Source: Meloidogyne chitwoodi (taxonomy: Eukaryota; Nematoda; Chromadorea; Rhabditida; Meloidogynidae). Taken from it: 64,000 nucleotides of DNA. The notes under the pieces are model-generated. The model saw nothing but the letters and a program-made list of their open reading frames with translations. It was not told the DNA's origin and ran no database searches. The stretch covers positions 1,116,001 to 1,180,000 of the forward strand of contig JACZZP010000013.1 in assembly GCA_015183035.1 (NCBI GenBank). Reading direction: 5' to 3'. How positions within the stretch are numbered: the first letter of the stretch is position 1; the number at the start of each line of letters is the position of its first letter. The position numbers and the translations under genes were made by a program. Of this stretch, positions 1 through 10,257 are shown one piece after another.

Positions 1-837
1 GGTTATAAAAAAACAAAAAAAGTACTTTGATCATAAAATGATTAAATTCTAACAATTTCTCTTATAAAATGATATTATAAAAATTCACAAATAATTCCCC
101 CCTTTAGATAGGGAACGGGGAAGTCATATACACATTAAAAAACATAATATTAATACCTAAAATGTATATAATAGAAAATATTGTGAGAGAAAATATATAG
201 AAACTCCACGCATAAAAATAAGAAAAAAAAGGCAAGGACACAGACTGTCAACCTAACTTTTTTTTATTTTAATTTTTGTTCAATAGATTAATTGAGCACG
301 CAATTAGATTGATAGTTTTTTCCTTTTGTTCTTAACAATTTTTATATATAATTTAATATTCCCTGAATGAACAATAAATTAAATTATTTATTTATTTATT
401 AGAAAATATATTTAAAAAAATTAAATTTAAAAACCTTTGAGTTTTAATAAAATTAAAGATTTTTGATTCAATAACAAAAATGAAAACAATAACATAAATA
501 ATATATAAGACATTAAAGTTCATAATAAATATTTTAATAATATTTTTATAAATAAAGAAATGTATATGATGTAAAAAACAATTTGATTTTTTTATTTTTC
601 ATAAATACATATTCTATGTACATATTTACATATTATCTATTCAGAAAATAAATACATTAGATAAAGCTAAAGCTTTATCATTTCAATCGATTATATAGAC
701 TCTATTTGAGAGACTCAATTGTTTATTTTGGCATTAAACTTTGTTTTGCGATAAACTTTTTCAAATCTTTTCTTTTCTTTTTTGATCTATTTATTTTGTT
801 TATCTTTAAAATATTTAGGTATTTAATTTATTTAAAA
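1..837. other. AT-rich upstream region, no gene seen
   Basis: Low-complexity A/T DNA upstream of the UCKL1 gene. A reading frame running into the first exon from about 706 has no ATG before 838, and its translation upstream of that ATG is a hydrophobic low-complexity stretch, so I treat it as 5' flank or UTR. I see no other gene here. Confidence 0.6.
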
Positions 838-3574
838 ATGCAGTCAACAACTAAACGAAAACAAAATATTCCATTATCTACTTGGGAACAACAAATTAAT
901 GCGTCAGATAATGTTAAAATATCGTCTGATTTAACTTTAAGCGGTAACAACTCTGATTCTTATTCTAGTGATGAGGTTATTGTTGATGGATATATTGAAG
1001 GTTTATTTATTATAATTGTTTGGATGCCACTTTTGTTTAAATTAAAAAAATTTGTTTTTCTAACCCTGTTCAGTTGTAACTTGCTAATTATTATTTATTC
1101 GAATTAATTTTATAGAAAATATTTCAACTTCAAATCGTTGTCTAATACGTACAAGGACAATTTCAAACTCAAATGCTGACGATGATGTTTTTCTGACTGA
1201 GACTGGACGAGTTATATTTTTTTATTTTAAATAATTAAAAAAAAATTTTAAGAAAGTTTACACAAAAGGACGTCCACCTTGGTATGATCGAGGTTTGTCT
1301 TTTTTATCTGCTCCAAATATTTTTCAATTAAAAAAGCTGGAAAACGGTTAAAAAAGAGTTATTTAATTGGAATTTGTGGTGGCTCTGCATCTGGTAAAAC
1401 GACAGTTGCCCAAAAAATTATTGAACGTTTAGAAATGCCTTGGGTATTTTATTTTTGATGACAAAAATAAAATTTAATTTTAGGTAACAGTTTTAGCTAT
1501 GGATTCTTTTTATAATGTTTTGAATGAAGAACAACACCATTTGGCTGATAAACAGGAATATAACTTTGATCATCCAAGTAGTTTTATTTATTTTTAAATT
1601 GGAAAGTTTTTTTACTTATGATAACACCATTTATTATTATTTTTAATTTTCTTCACAATAAAATTAAAAAAAAATTATAGATGCATTTGACTTTGATTTA
1701 CTTTACGAAACACTTTTGCGTCTAAAGGATGGCAAATCTGGTACTTACAATTAACAATTTTAATTTATTTTCAAAATTTAGTTGAAGTTCCCGTCTACGA
1801 TTTTACAACACATAAACGTTCAAAAAACCCAAAATTAATGTATGGCGCGGATATTTTAATTTTTGAAGGAATTCTTTCTTTTCATACTCCAGAAATTGTT
1901 GATTTGATGGATATGAAGGTTTTTTTTAAATTATTTTTAAGAATTTAATTTTTATATATTCAGGTTTTTGTTGACACCGATTCTGATACAAGATTAGCTC
2001 GTCGATTGCAGAGAGATATTTCTGAACGAGTAAAAATTTATTATCTATTAAATTTTTTTCTAAAATTCTGAACAATAAGTTGATTTAATTTAAACTTTTA
2101 ATTTTTCATTGGAGAGTTTTTAGATTTTACATTTAATTTTCATCTAATATGAAAGTATAAAATTATTTTCAAGGGAAGAGACGTTGCCGGTGTTTTAGAT
2201 CAATATATCAAATTTGTTAAACCAGCATTTGATTCATTCATTGCTCCATGTATTTTTTTTTAATTTTATAATTTCTATTAAATTTAGATAATTAAACTAA
2301 TTAATATATTTTAAATAATTTTAATTTTTAGCAATGAAGCATTCTGATATAATTGTACCACGTGGTGGAGATAATTTGGTGGCAATAGATCTAATTGTCC
2401 GTCATATTAAAAATCAGCTTACAGAAAGAGGTTATTTTTATAATTTTTAATTAAAATTAATTAATTATAAGGATATTATGGTTGTCAACATGCAAGGAAT
2501 GGATCTTCACCTTTAGTTCCCGAATACACAAGTGTTGAACCTCCCATTAAAATGCCTTCTTCTCTTCATATAATTCGAAATTGTCCAAGTGCTAAAAAAT
2601 TTCAGGATTTCCTTCGATCTTGGAAAGATAATGGAAAAACAAATATAATAGAAGAATTAATGAGATATGCAGAATTACTTCTTCCTAAATTGGTAATTTT
2701 TTGGAAATTATTAAGGGTATTTAAATTGAAAATTTTAAAGATTGAACATGCTCTGGATCTTTATGGTAATCAACACGAGATCGTACAAAAGTAATTATTT
2801 AGAATTATTTTAAACAAAAATAGATATTAGTTAAGATAATTTATGATTCATTACTTTTTACTAAAATTTTTAAAAATAATTTAATTAAAAAAAAAATGTT
2901 GTGAAAAAATCTCTCTCTTTATTTTACAATTTACAAAATTTTTAAAGGAAAAGTACCAATCTTGATAACAGCAATGGAAAATTATTTACTGGAAAAGTGT
3001 GCGGAGTTACAATTATGGTTACTGGCGAGTCGTTAGAAAAATCTCTTCGTTCTTTAACTGATAAATTTGGAACCCTTCTTATTCAAACGAATGAAGAGAC
3101 ACAAGATCCAGAACTTTATTATTTACGTTTGCCAAAGAAATTGAATCAATATAAAATTATTTTGATTGATACAACTGTTTTAACTGGTAAAATATATTTT
3201 CTGTATCTGACAAATAAATATTTTTTTAATAATTTTTTAGGTGATGCCGCCATAATGGCGATTAGAATTCTTTTGGATCATGATGTACGAGTAGAAAATA
3301 TTTTGTTAATTTCTTTGCTAATGACAGAAGCAAGTGTTCATTCATTAGCATATGCATTCCCTAAAGTAAAACTTTTGACTATTGCAGTACATCATACACT
3401 CAATAAACAATTTAGTGCTAGATGGCGTTCTAATAATTTAGGTTTTTTTATTTATAAAATAATATCTAAAAGAATATTTTTTTAGTTGAAATTCCCAATT
3501 TTGGTACTGAAGCAGTTGGTCTTATAACTACAGATGATGAAGAGGAAAAGGCTGACAACAAAGTATTAACATAG
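838..3574 (+). CDS. UCKL1: Uridine-cytidine kinase-like protein with C-terminal UPRTase-like domain (multi-exon)
   Basis: Pyrimidine-salvage family: uridine kinases phosphorylate uridine and cytidine to UMP and CMP. The start is the ATG at 838 (MQSTTKRKQ). An N-terminal acidic/Ser tail is followed by the UCKL signature GRPPWYDR (about 1265-1292), the P-loop GGSASGKT (about 1378-1402), YNFDHP (about 1560-1575), the kinase segment with [10 protein letters not shown], and [10 protein letters not shown] before [12 protein letters not shown]. The second half (2997 to the end) is a UPRTase fold with [12 protein letters not shown], a PRPP-loop-like [13 protein letters not shown] and [17 protein letters not shown], followed by a degenerate C-terminus (IPNFGTEA). 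This two-domain order is that of UCKL1, not plain UCK1/2. Introns are 40-150 bp and the phases I checked agree. The stop is the TAG at 3572-3574. The UPRTase half looks divergent in its uracil-binding loop, so transferase activity is doubtful. Confidence 0.9.
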
Positions 3575-4142
3575 CAAGTTAGCTGACCAAAACACATAAA
3601 AATATAGTTTATTAGAATTTAATTTAAATCTAACCAATTTAAAAAAATATTAAGCAATTTCCTTAATTTTAAAGCTTTTTTTAAAAATCTTTCCATTTAA
3701 GTTTATATCTATTTTCTTTTCTATTCAACCAAAAAAATTCTTTAATTTATTTAATCTATTTATTTTAATTAATCCTCGCCATTTTTCTTTATTTTTGCCA
3801 ATTTTGTTTTAAATTTTACAAAATTTGTTGTTTTTCATTATTTAATCTTTCCTTAATTAAAATTAATTCCTTTTTTATTATTTTTGTAATTTCTATTCTC
3901 TGTTATTTTTATTATTTATAATTCTTCGAAATTTGAAAAAAAATAATTTTAATTGTTTAAATTTTATAACAAAAATTTCGAAGATTTTAAAATTTTTCTT
4001 TTTAATACGAGCAGCATATTTATATTTTATTTTAATTTTCTTATGCCTTTTTTAGATTTAGAAGACTAACGAGTAAAAAGTCTTTTTGTTGTTTTTTCTG
4101 TTTTTTAGAGTAAATTTATAATAAGTATTTTATTTTGGTAAT
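3575..4142. other. Convergent intergenic spacer
   Basis: AT-rich region between the 3' ends of UCKL1 (+) and IFT22 (-). It contains a perfect 12-bp inverted repeat, TCTTCGAAATTT at 3923-3934 and its complement at 3973-3984, which can form a hairpin with a 38-bp loop. No coding potential seen. Confidence 0.6.
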
Positions 4143-4986
4143 TTATTTTTTAGAATTAGCATAAACATCAGCAATTATATCACAAAGAAAATTATTAAAT
4201 GCTAATCTTAATTCATCCCCTTCTTTATCAATATTTGAGGGAATCATATTAATACCACCCATCTCGGTAGGAAGATTAAATTCTGCAATTGCACTGTCAT
4301 TAGTATTATTACTTGTATGGTGAAGAAGTATAAGTAAATTTCTTAATCTAATTCCATTTTTTAAAGCAAATTCATTATACCTTAAAATAAAAATAAAAAT
4401 TAAAAAATAATTATTTAAATGAGGAACCATATTAATAAATCTTCTCCTTTATTAATTTCTGGATTACAAACAAAAATAACTCCATCACAATGGTAACGAA
4501 TTGCAGGCCAACAACTTTCAAATTTTCTATCACCAGAACAATCCCATAATTCAACCTTTTTAAAATAAATAAAAATTAATTTTATTTAAAAAATAATAAA
4601 ATTAAACTTTTATTTAATTAATTAATTTTTACCTCTGCATTAACTCTTTCTCCAGCTAATTCAAGTTGATTACTTTCAAACTCAACAATTCTAACACCTT
4701 GAGTTGGTCTATAATCCTTTGATACTGCATCTTGAGAATCAGCTAAATAATTGGAAATTGATGTTTTTCCACTCTTAAATTTAATTAAATTAAATTAAAA
4801 TTATTTTACTTTAGTTGGTCCAAGAACTAAAATTTTAACACTTATTTGTTGTTCTGTTTCCCCATTTTCTTCCGAATGGTGTTGTTCTTTTTCTTCTTCT
4901 TTAATTTGTTCGTTTTGTGACTGAGCAACTTCATTTCTTAAATATTCATTATTTATTCCTTCATCTAAATGTTTTGTTTCCTCCAT
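4143..4986 (-). CDS. IFT22: Intraflagellar transport small GTPase IFT22 (RABL5)
   Basis: Rab-like GTPase of the IFT-B complex that works in ciliary trafficking. Reading the minus strand from ATG 4984-4986: a charged Glu/Gln-rich extension of about 45 residues, then VKILVLGPTKVKSGKTS-type P-loop sequence interrupted by an intron, YRPTQGVRIVEFE (switch I region typical of RABL5), VELWDCSGDRKFESCWPAI (the DxxG equivalent, strongly RABL5-like), then a degenerate G4 region and LLILLHHTSN. The C-terminal part is NMIPSNIDKEGDELRLAF-like and ends in ANSKK, with no prenylation cysteines, as expected for IFT22. The N-terminal acidic extension is longer than in the family as I know it. In nematodes only ciliated sensory neurons would use this protein. 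A candidate X-box lies 118 bp upstream of the ATG. Confidence 0.9.
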
Positions 4987-5708
4987 TAAAAAATGAGAAA
5001 ATAATATATAAATTATTTAAATAGTTTTTTTTAAATAAACAAAAATTATTATTTAAAAAAACTAAAATGTCTTTACAGCTTTTTTACACTTAAACATGAT
5101 TTTGAAGTCATGGAAACCAATATATTTATTTATTTATAAACAAAGTGACCCCTCTATGAAAGTAGAAGTGATGTTGTTGTTTTAGTAAATTCTTTTAAAA
5201 AAGTTTAGAGAAGATATTTTAGTTACATTAATATTTATATATTAATATTTATATATTAACATTTACTATAAATAATTTTTAACAAAATAATTTAATTTTT
5301 TAAAATAATTAAAAAATTATTAAATTATAATTTTCAGTTTTATTTACAAAATTTAATCTAAAATTTAGTTAGAAAAGCAAAGTCTACTTTAAAAGCATAA
5401 TACTGGTAAAAAAGTTTTAAATTTTTTTAAATAATAAATAAAAAATTTATTTTATTTTTTTCCAGTTTCATTAAAAATAATTAATAAAATATTTAATAAA
5501 ATCTTTTTTTTCCAATTTTGTGGACATTTGACTCTATGTCCATATCTCATTTATTCAATTATATAATGTCAAGTATTTAGAAAAATGAAAATGGACCTTT
5601 ATAATATAAGATAATAGTTATATAAATGTAAAGAAAAGTGTGGCCAATTAGGAATAAATAAAAAGATATTTCTAACAATTTACTACTCTTTAAGGCCACA
5701 AATATTTA
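4987..5708. other. AT-rich spacer upstream of IFT22
   Basis: Upstream flank of IFT22 and 5' flank of the hAT insertion. Apart from the X-box-like site at 5104-5117 and a short tandem duplication of ATTAATATTTATAT around 5228-5260, I see no gene or repeat. Confidence 0.5.
5104..5117 (-). promoter_or_regulatory. X-box-like (RFX/DAF-19) site upstream of IFT22
   Basis: On the gene strand the site reads GTTTCCATGACTTC. It matches the nematode X-box consensus RYYNYYATRRNRAC at 12 of 14 positions, with a perfect left half-site GTTTCC and central AT. It sits 118 bp upstream of the IFT22 ATG, within the usual distance for X-boxes of ciliary genes. The match was made by eye and an imperfect site can occur by chance in this much DNA, so it is a candidate only. 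Confidence 0.4.
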
Positions 5709-5716
5709 TTATAAAG
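5709..5716. repeat. Target-site duplication, left (TTATAAAG)
   Basis: Eight-bp direct repeat TTATAAAG directly outside the left TIR, identical to 8647-8654. It fits the hAT target consensus nTnnnnAn. Confidence 0.9.
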
Positions 5717-5732
5717 TAAGGTTGTCGGTTCC
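5717..5732 (+). repeat. hAT left terminal inverted repeat
   Basis: TAAGGTTGTCGGTTCC, the exact reverse complement of 8631-8646. Confidence 0.92.
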
Positions 5733-5742
5733 TGGAGAATTA

Positions 5743-5892
5743 CCGGGTATCCGGAACCGGATCCGAAAACCGAAACGAAAGTTTCGGATATCCGGAACCG
5801 GAACCGAATACCGAACCGAAAATTTCGGATATCCGGAACCGGAACCGAAAACCGAACCGAAAATTTCGGGTATCCGGAATCGGAACCGAAAA
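5743..5892 (+). repeat. hAT left subterminal array (41-bp units)
   Basis: About 3.5 tandem copies of a 41-bp unit. The marker TATCCGG recurs at 5748, 5789, 5830 and 5871, exactly 41 bp apart. Each unit is rich in CCGGAACCGG and ACCGAACCGAAA and ends with TTTCGG(A/G). Such iterated subterminal motifs are known transposase-binding sites in other hAT elements; that role here is inferred. Confidence 0.85.
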
Positions 5893-5975
5893 ACTTTACA
5901 CATAAATTTTATAGCTGTAAAAAAGATTTTATTTTTAATTTAAAAAGTTATAGTAATGAAAATAATTTAATTTTC

Positions 5976-8200
5976 TCAGTAAAAATCATCATCATCAGAA
6001 GAGTCTTCAATTTCTTTATTTCTTGCATTTTTAAAAATTTTTTCTGCTAAACTTGTTTGTATTTGTATTAAATCAGCAGAAATTTCTTTCGATAGACGTG
6101 CCCGTAAAGTATTTCGAAAGAGTAAAGATGCTTTAGAGAAGCACCTTTCTGATGCTACACTCGAAATCGAAATCGCAAGAAAATGTCTTGCTAATTTTGT
6201 TAATTCAGGAAATTGTTCAGAGTTCCTCTTCCACCATGCAAAAACCTTTTCGTGACTTTCACTAGGGTTTTCACCTGGTTTTGGAAAACTAAGCTTGTCT
6301 GCCTTGACAAATTCAAAGTATTTACGCAATTGTTCCTAAAATTTAAATATTATTTATTTTTCTTTTTAAATTACTCGAAATAATTTTTCAAAAGGAGTTT
6401 GTGACAATTCAATAGAATCTGTTTCATTTGATTCATCATCATCCGGCCATAGTCCATCACCTAAAATTTGAATATTAAAATAAGAAAATCATAACTTGTA
6501 CTTGAAGTTGTAGGTGTTGTTAAATAATCTGTCTGATCTCGAGACTGTGTTGATACTACAGACAAAACTATTTTTTCCTTTATTAGCTGCCATTTATTAT
6601 CTGAATGAACAAAAGACCTAAAATAAGGTAATTAGATAAATTAGTTTTTGAAATTTTATATTTACTTGTTTGTATATCGAGGATCTAAAAAACAAGAAAA
6701 CTCCACTTCATCCAATGATAATACATTTGATGATCTTTTCTCTAATTCACAAAAAAGTACACGAGAAAATTCAGAATTAAATTTTGATAAATGTTTGGTG
6801 AGGACATTAATAAAATACTGAAAGCATGACAAAGGACAATTTTCTGCCGAGGCAATCTTTGTGCACTGTTCAAAAGGTTCTAAAATTAAGATAATCTCCT
6901 CCATTACTTCCATATCTGATTCAGAAATTCTGTTTATTAATTTTATTGAAGCACACAATGGATGTTTAAATTTATAATTTTTGAGATTTTCTTTATGAGC
7001 AATTATTGATTTTAAACTATTCATTGTTGAATTCCAACGAGTTTTGGAACACTAGATTGTTATGTTTTTAATTATATATAAATGAAAACCTTTACAAATA
7101 CAGTTGAAACATTTCCTTGTATTTCTCTAAAAGCTGCTGTTGCAACAGGACTCTTTGAAAAAAAATTAATGAGATCAATTGATTTTTTAATAATTAAAGA
7201 AATATCATTGCAAAGATCAAAAGATGTAACAATGGAAATATGAAGCAAATGACAAAAACACCAAATGCTAAAAAATTTAAATTGTAAATATCGATTCTAA
7301 ATTACCTAGGTATATTTGACTTTTTACAAGCAGATGTTATGTTACTCGCTCCGTCTCTTGTGATAGTAACAACATTTAGTTTTAAATTTTCTATAACTTC
7401 ATCTAATTGATTGCATATATTTTCAGCAGTATGCCTTGTTAAGAACGAACGAATAGCCAAAACTTTGGAATTGTAAGTAAAATTTAATGAAAGCCAGGAA
7501 CCAGTTATACTTAAATTTAAACTAAATTGTAATATTAAATTAATAAAGATTACCATAATAAACTATTCTCCCCTTTCGAGTACTCATCAATAGTTAGTGC
7601 AACTATTTGTTTATCAACAGATGACTAAACTTTAAAAATATTACATTAACGTAAATAAAAAAAACCTTTAAAAAATTAATACAAATTTCTGCTTTTTTTG
7701 GAATTGCAGAACGAATGTCATGTCTTCCAGGCATCTTAAAATGTTATATAAACAATTTATAAAAGACAAAATTACCCATTTTATTGCGTAGTTTTTTGAT
7801 ACTAATCTTCTTAAAAGTGGCGACTCTGCTAAAGAAAATGGAAGATTGTGCATTGTAATAAATTCTAATAAATCATCAGTTAATTCATCTTTTTTAGTTT
7901 TAGCATATTCTGGACTCAATAATTTATTTAATGTAACCTTAAGTAAATAACTAATAAATAATTTAAATTTTTAAAAACCTGCTTAGTGGTATTTATTGAT
8001 TCTATTGAATCATCAATTGTTGCAATTTTTCTTTTTTTGCGCCCTTGTTGTGTATCTTTATATTGAATTGGATGCTTGATTTCGAGATGCTTCCAATATT
8101 TGGAAGTAGAACCATCCTTGGATGTATGAAATTTCATTTCACAATACTTACATAATATTAAATTTTTTTCTTGCGTGAAATGATTCCAAATTTCACTCAT
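5976..8200 (-). CDS. hAT transposase with BED zinc finger (10 exons, intact when spliced)
   Basis: Starts MSEIWNHF at 8200 (complement) with a BED finger (CKYC ... KHLEIKH). Small GT-AG introns of 35-55 bp join all later exons in phase. In order: LLRRLVSKNYAIKW, MPGRHDIRSAIP, ALTIDEYS (probable first catalytic Asp), ITGSWLS, VTITRDGASN (second Asp), WCFCHLLH, the hAT motif TRWNST, then the C-terminal dimerisation block SSVASERCFSKA with the expected catalytic Glu and RARLSKEISADL. It ends EDSSDDDDFY with stop at 5976-5978, about 615 residues by my count. I found no frameshift or internal stop when joining the exons. The catalytic residues are assigned by family motif only. Confidence 0.88.
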
Positions 8201-8454
8201 TTTATTTAAAAATAAAAATTGATTATAACACACAAATAATGAACTACTAAAATATATATATTCTCTCCATTCCTACATTTAAAAAAAGTTGAAGTTAACA
8301 AAGGTGTGAGATATTAAGGAAAAGAAAGAGAGTAGTTGGAGCAAAGACAAGCGTGAGAATGTAATGAGGAAAAGGAAGCGTAAAATTTTGGTAAGAGAAT
8401 ATTTCAAAATGCCAGTCAATTTTTAGCTTATTTATAAATTATTTGTTAGGTTTA

Positions 8455-8608
8455 AAACCGAACCGAAACTTTCGGGTATCCGGAACCGGAACCGAAAACC
8501 GAACCGAAAATTTCGGATATCCGGAACCGGATCCGAAAACCGAACCGAAACTTTCGGGTATCCGGAACCGGATCCGAATACCGAACCGAAAATTTTCGGG
8601 TATCCGGC
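8455..8608 (+). repeat. hAT right subterminal array (41-bp units)
   Basis: Same unit as at the left end, with TATCCGG at 8477, 8518, 8559 and 8601 (steps 41, 41 and 42). It lies in the same orientation as the left array, although the terminal repeats are inverted. Confidence 0.85.
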
Positions 8609-8630
8609 CTTTTTTCGGTTCCGGATACCC

Positions 8631-8646
8631 GGAACCGACAACCTTA
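8631..8646 (-). repeat. hAT right terminal inverted repeat
   Basis: GGAACCGACAACCTTA, the exact reverse complement of the left TIR. Confidence 0.92.
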
Positions 8647-8654
8647 TTATAAAG
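8647..8654. repeat. Target-site duplication, right (TTATAAAG)
   Basis: Direct repeat of 5709-5716, immediately outside the right TIR. Confidence 0.9.
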
Positions 8655-9030
8655 ACAAAAAAGCGCAAAAGTGAGGGTGGGAAAAAAAAAAAAAAAGGAA
8701 ATGGAAGAAAGAATGAATAAAAATAAAATAAAATGCCCACAAAAATAGTGAGAAGGATTTGTGAGATTTATTTTAGTTTCTCTTTTTTTACTCATTTACT
8801 TTTACTTAAATTTATTTGAATTAAAAAAAATAATTATATTATTTATTTAAAATAAGTCTTTTCACAATTTATTTAATTAAATACATATTTATTTTTATAA
8901 AAATTTAAAATCATTTCAAAATATTTTTAAATTATTTAATTTTATTTCTTTAAAATTAAATAATTATAATTAATACTATTATTTATATAATTTTAAAAAT
9001 TAATTCAAAAGAAACTATAAATAAGTTAAA
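8655..9030. other. AT-rich spacer, nothing recognised
   Basis: Purine-rich then A/T-rich DNA between the hAT element and the GC-richer island. No gene seen. Confidence 0.5.
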
Positions 9031-10255
9031 CTTCGCCTTTCAAAAACTCCAGGGCTTTTTAAAAGACTGGGAGAGGTTTAAAAGTTGTACATGTTGCTGG
9101 GTACTTTTGGTGGGGCATTCAGGAAAATTATGGATTTTTTGGTGCGGGGGTCCCTTCCCGCCGAAACAGCCCCCGTTCTTGGTCTATCTCGGGAACGGGA
9201 GGAGATAGCGGAAAATTTCCGCTTAGAGGGCCCCGTCCCACGATTAGTAGATGACGAATAAAAATTGAAAAAAGATCAACGGGGAACCCGGTAGGCGCGA
9301 ATTCGCAGACGCCCCATATATTCGCCGAACCATAACTTTATGGGGAGTTGATGTAAAAAGTCCAAATTTTTTTTGTAAGTGTATCATTCGATTTAGAAGG
9401 ATTCTACAGTTTTGGAAGTGAGGTGACACTCAAACGTGGCAATGAACTGGGTGTTGAGACAGTTCAGTGCCAAAATGTTGAGTGCCAAATATGCCATTTG
9501 GTACAGCATCAGATGGGAGTCAAGAAAATATATGGTATGTTGGGGGTACATTTGAGTTGGGGGCGTTAGAGTCGAAAAGGTTTAGCGACTAAAAGGGTTT
9601 TTTGACTCTAACTTTTTGGAAAATTTTTTTAAAATTTTTCTGTGAATGGATTCGAGTTCGGGAGGTGTTGTTACCCTTTAAAAGTCATTTTTTAAGAAAA
9701 AAATTTTTTCAAAATTTTTCCAATGGGTACCCCTATTGAAATATTTTTGAAAAATTTCAATCGACTTAACTTTGTCAATTTTGGTCAGAATGGAATGAAA
9801 TAAAGGTTATTAAATAAAGCAAAAAATTATTTATTTTTTGAGTGAAGAAAAATTTGAAAAATTTTAAGGTTAGGGGTAGTTAGGGTCGAATTTGTGAAAA
9901 TTCGAAATTTTTCAGTTTTTTGAAAAAATTTTGAGGTTTTTGCCATGGGATTTGACTGAAGGTATTTTTATAAAATAGAGCATAATTTTTAACACCTAAT
10001 AAAATTTTAAAATGTTCAAAAAAGGATAATTTTGAAATAGTTATGATTTTTTTAGTTTTTGGTATAAAATCCCATCAAAAATTTTGAGTTGAAAATGGCC
10101 CACACCCAAAAAGAAGAAAATTGGGCAAATGATATAGCATTTGAAAGCCCTCATAACGCTGAGTCTAAAAATATTTTTATTTAAATTTTTGGGCCAGTTT
10201 TGACCAAGTTACGATGGGTCAAAATTTAACTATGGGGATTATTAGGGAAAACACA
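9031..10255. repeat. GC-richer island of unknown repeat-like DNA
   Basis: Base composition jumps from nearly pure A/T to a mixed, GC-rich block (9040-9480), then to DNA with runs of AATTTTTT and short GC words up to the minisatellite. No convincing ORF; the longest is about 61 codons. The 9172-9222 segment has interleaved complementary stretches (see findings). The abrupt composition change and the abutting minisatellite suggest an inserted or dispersed repeat, but I do not recognise a family. Confidence 0.4.
9172..9222 (+). other. Possible structured element (interleaved stems)
   Basis: CCCGTTC (9172-9178) pairs with GAACGGG (9193-9199), and CTATCTC (9184-9190) pairs with GAGATAG (9202-9208). 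The two stems interleave as in an H-type pseudoknot. They are followed by the palindrome GCGGAAAATTTCCGC (9208-9222). No RNA family was recognised. Confidence 0.3.
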
Positions 10256-10257
10256 TC

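Larger units (their letters stand above)
5717..8646 (-). mobile_element. hAT DNA transposon, apparently complete (2,930 bp)
   Basis: Bounded by perfect 16-bp terminal inverted repeats TAAGGTTGTCGGTTCC (5717-5732 and 8631-8646) and a perfect 8-bp TSD TTATAAAG. It encodes a BED-finger hAT transposase on the minus strand and carries two subterminal arrays of 41-bp units. Inside the 16-bp core the TIR similarity continues as GGGTATCCGGAACCG after a 12-bp gap on the left side. Intact ends, an intact TSD and an uninterrupted spliced transposase suggest a recent insertion, possibly autonomous. Confidence 0.93.

Noticed and set aside
5709..5943. ORFs rich in GSGYP / PEPEPKTEP on both strands
   Set aside because: They are translations of the 41-bp hAT subterminal array and its flank. 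The same applies to 8432-8795.
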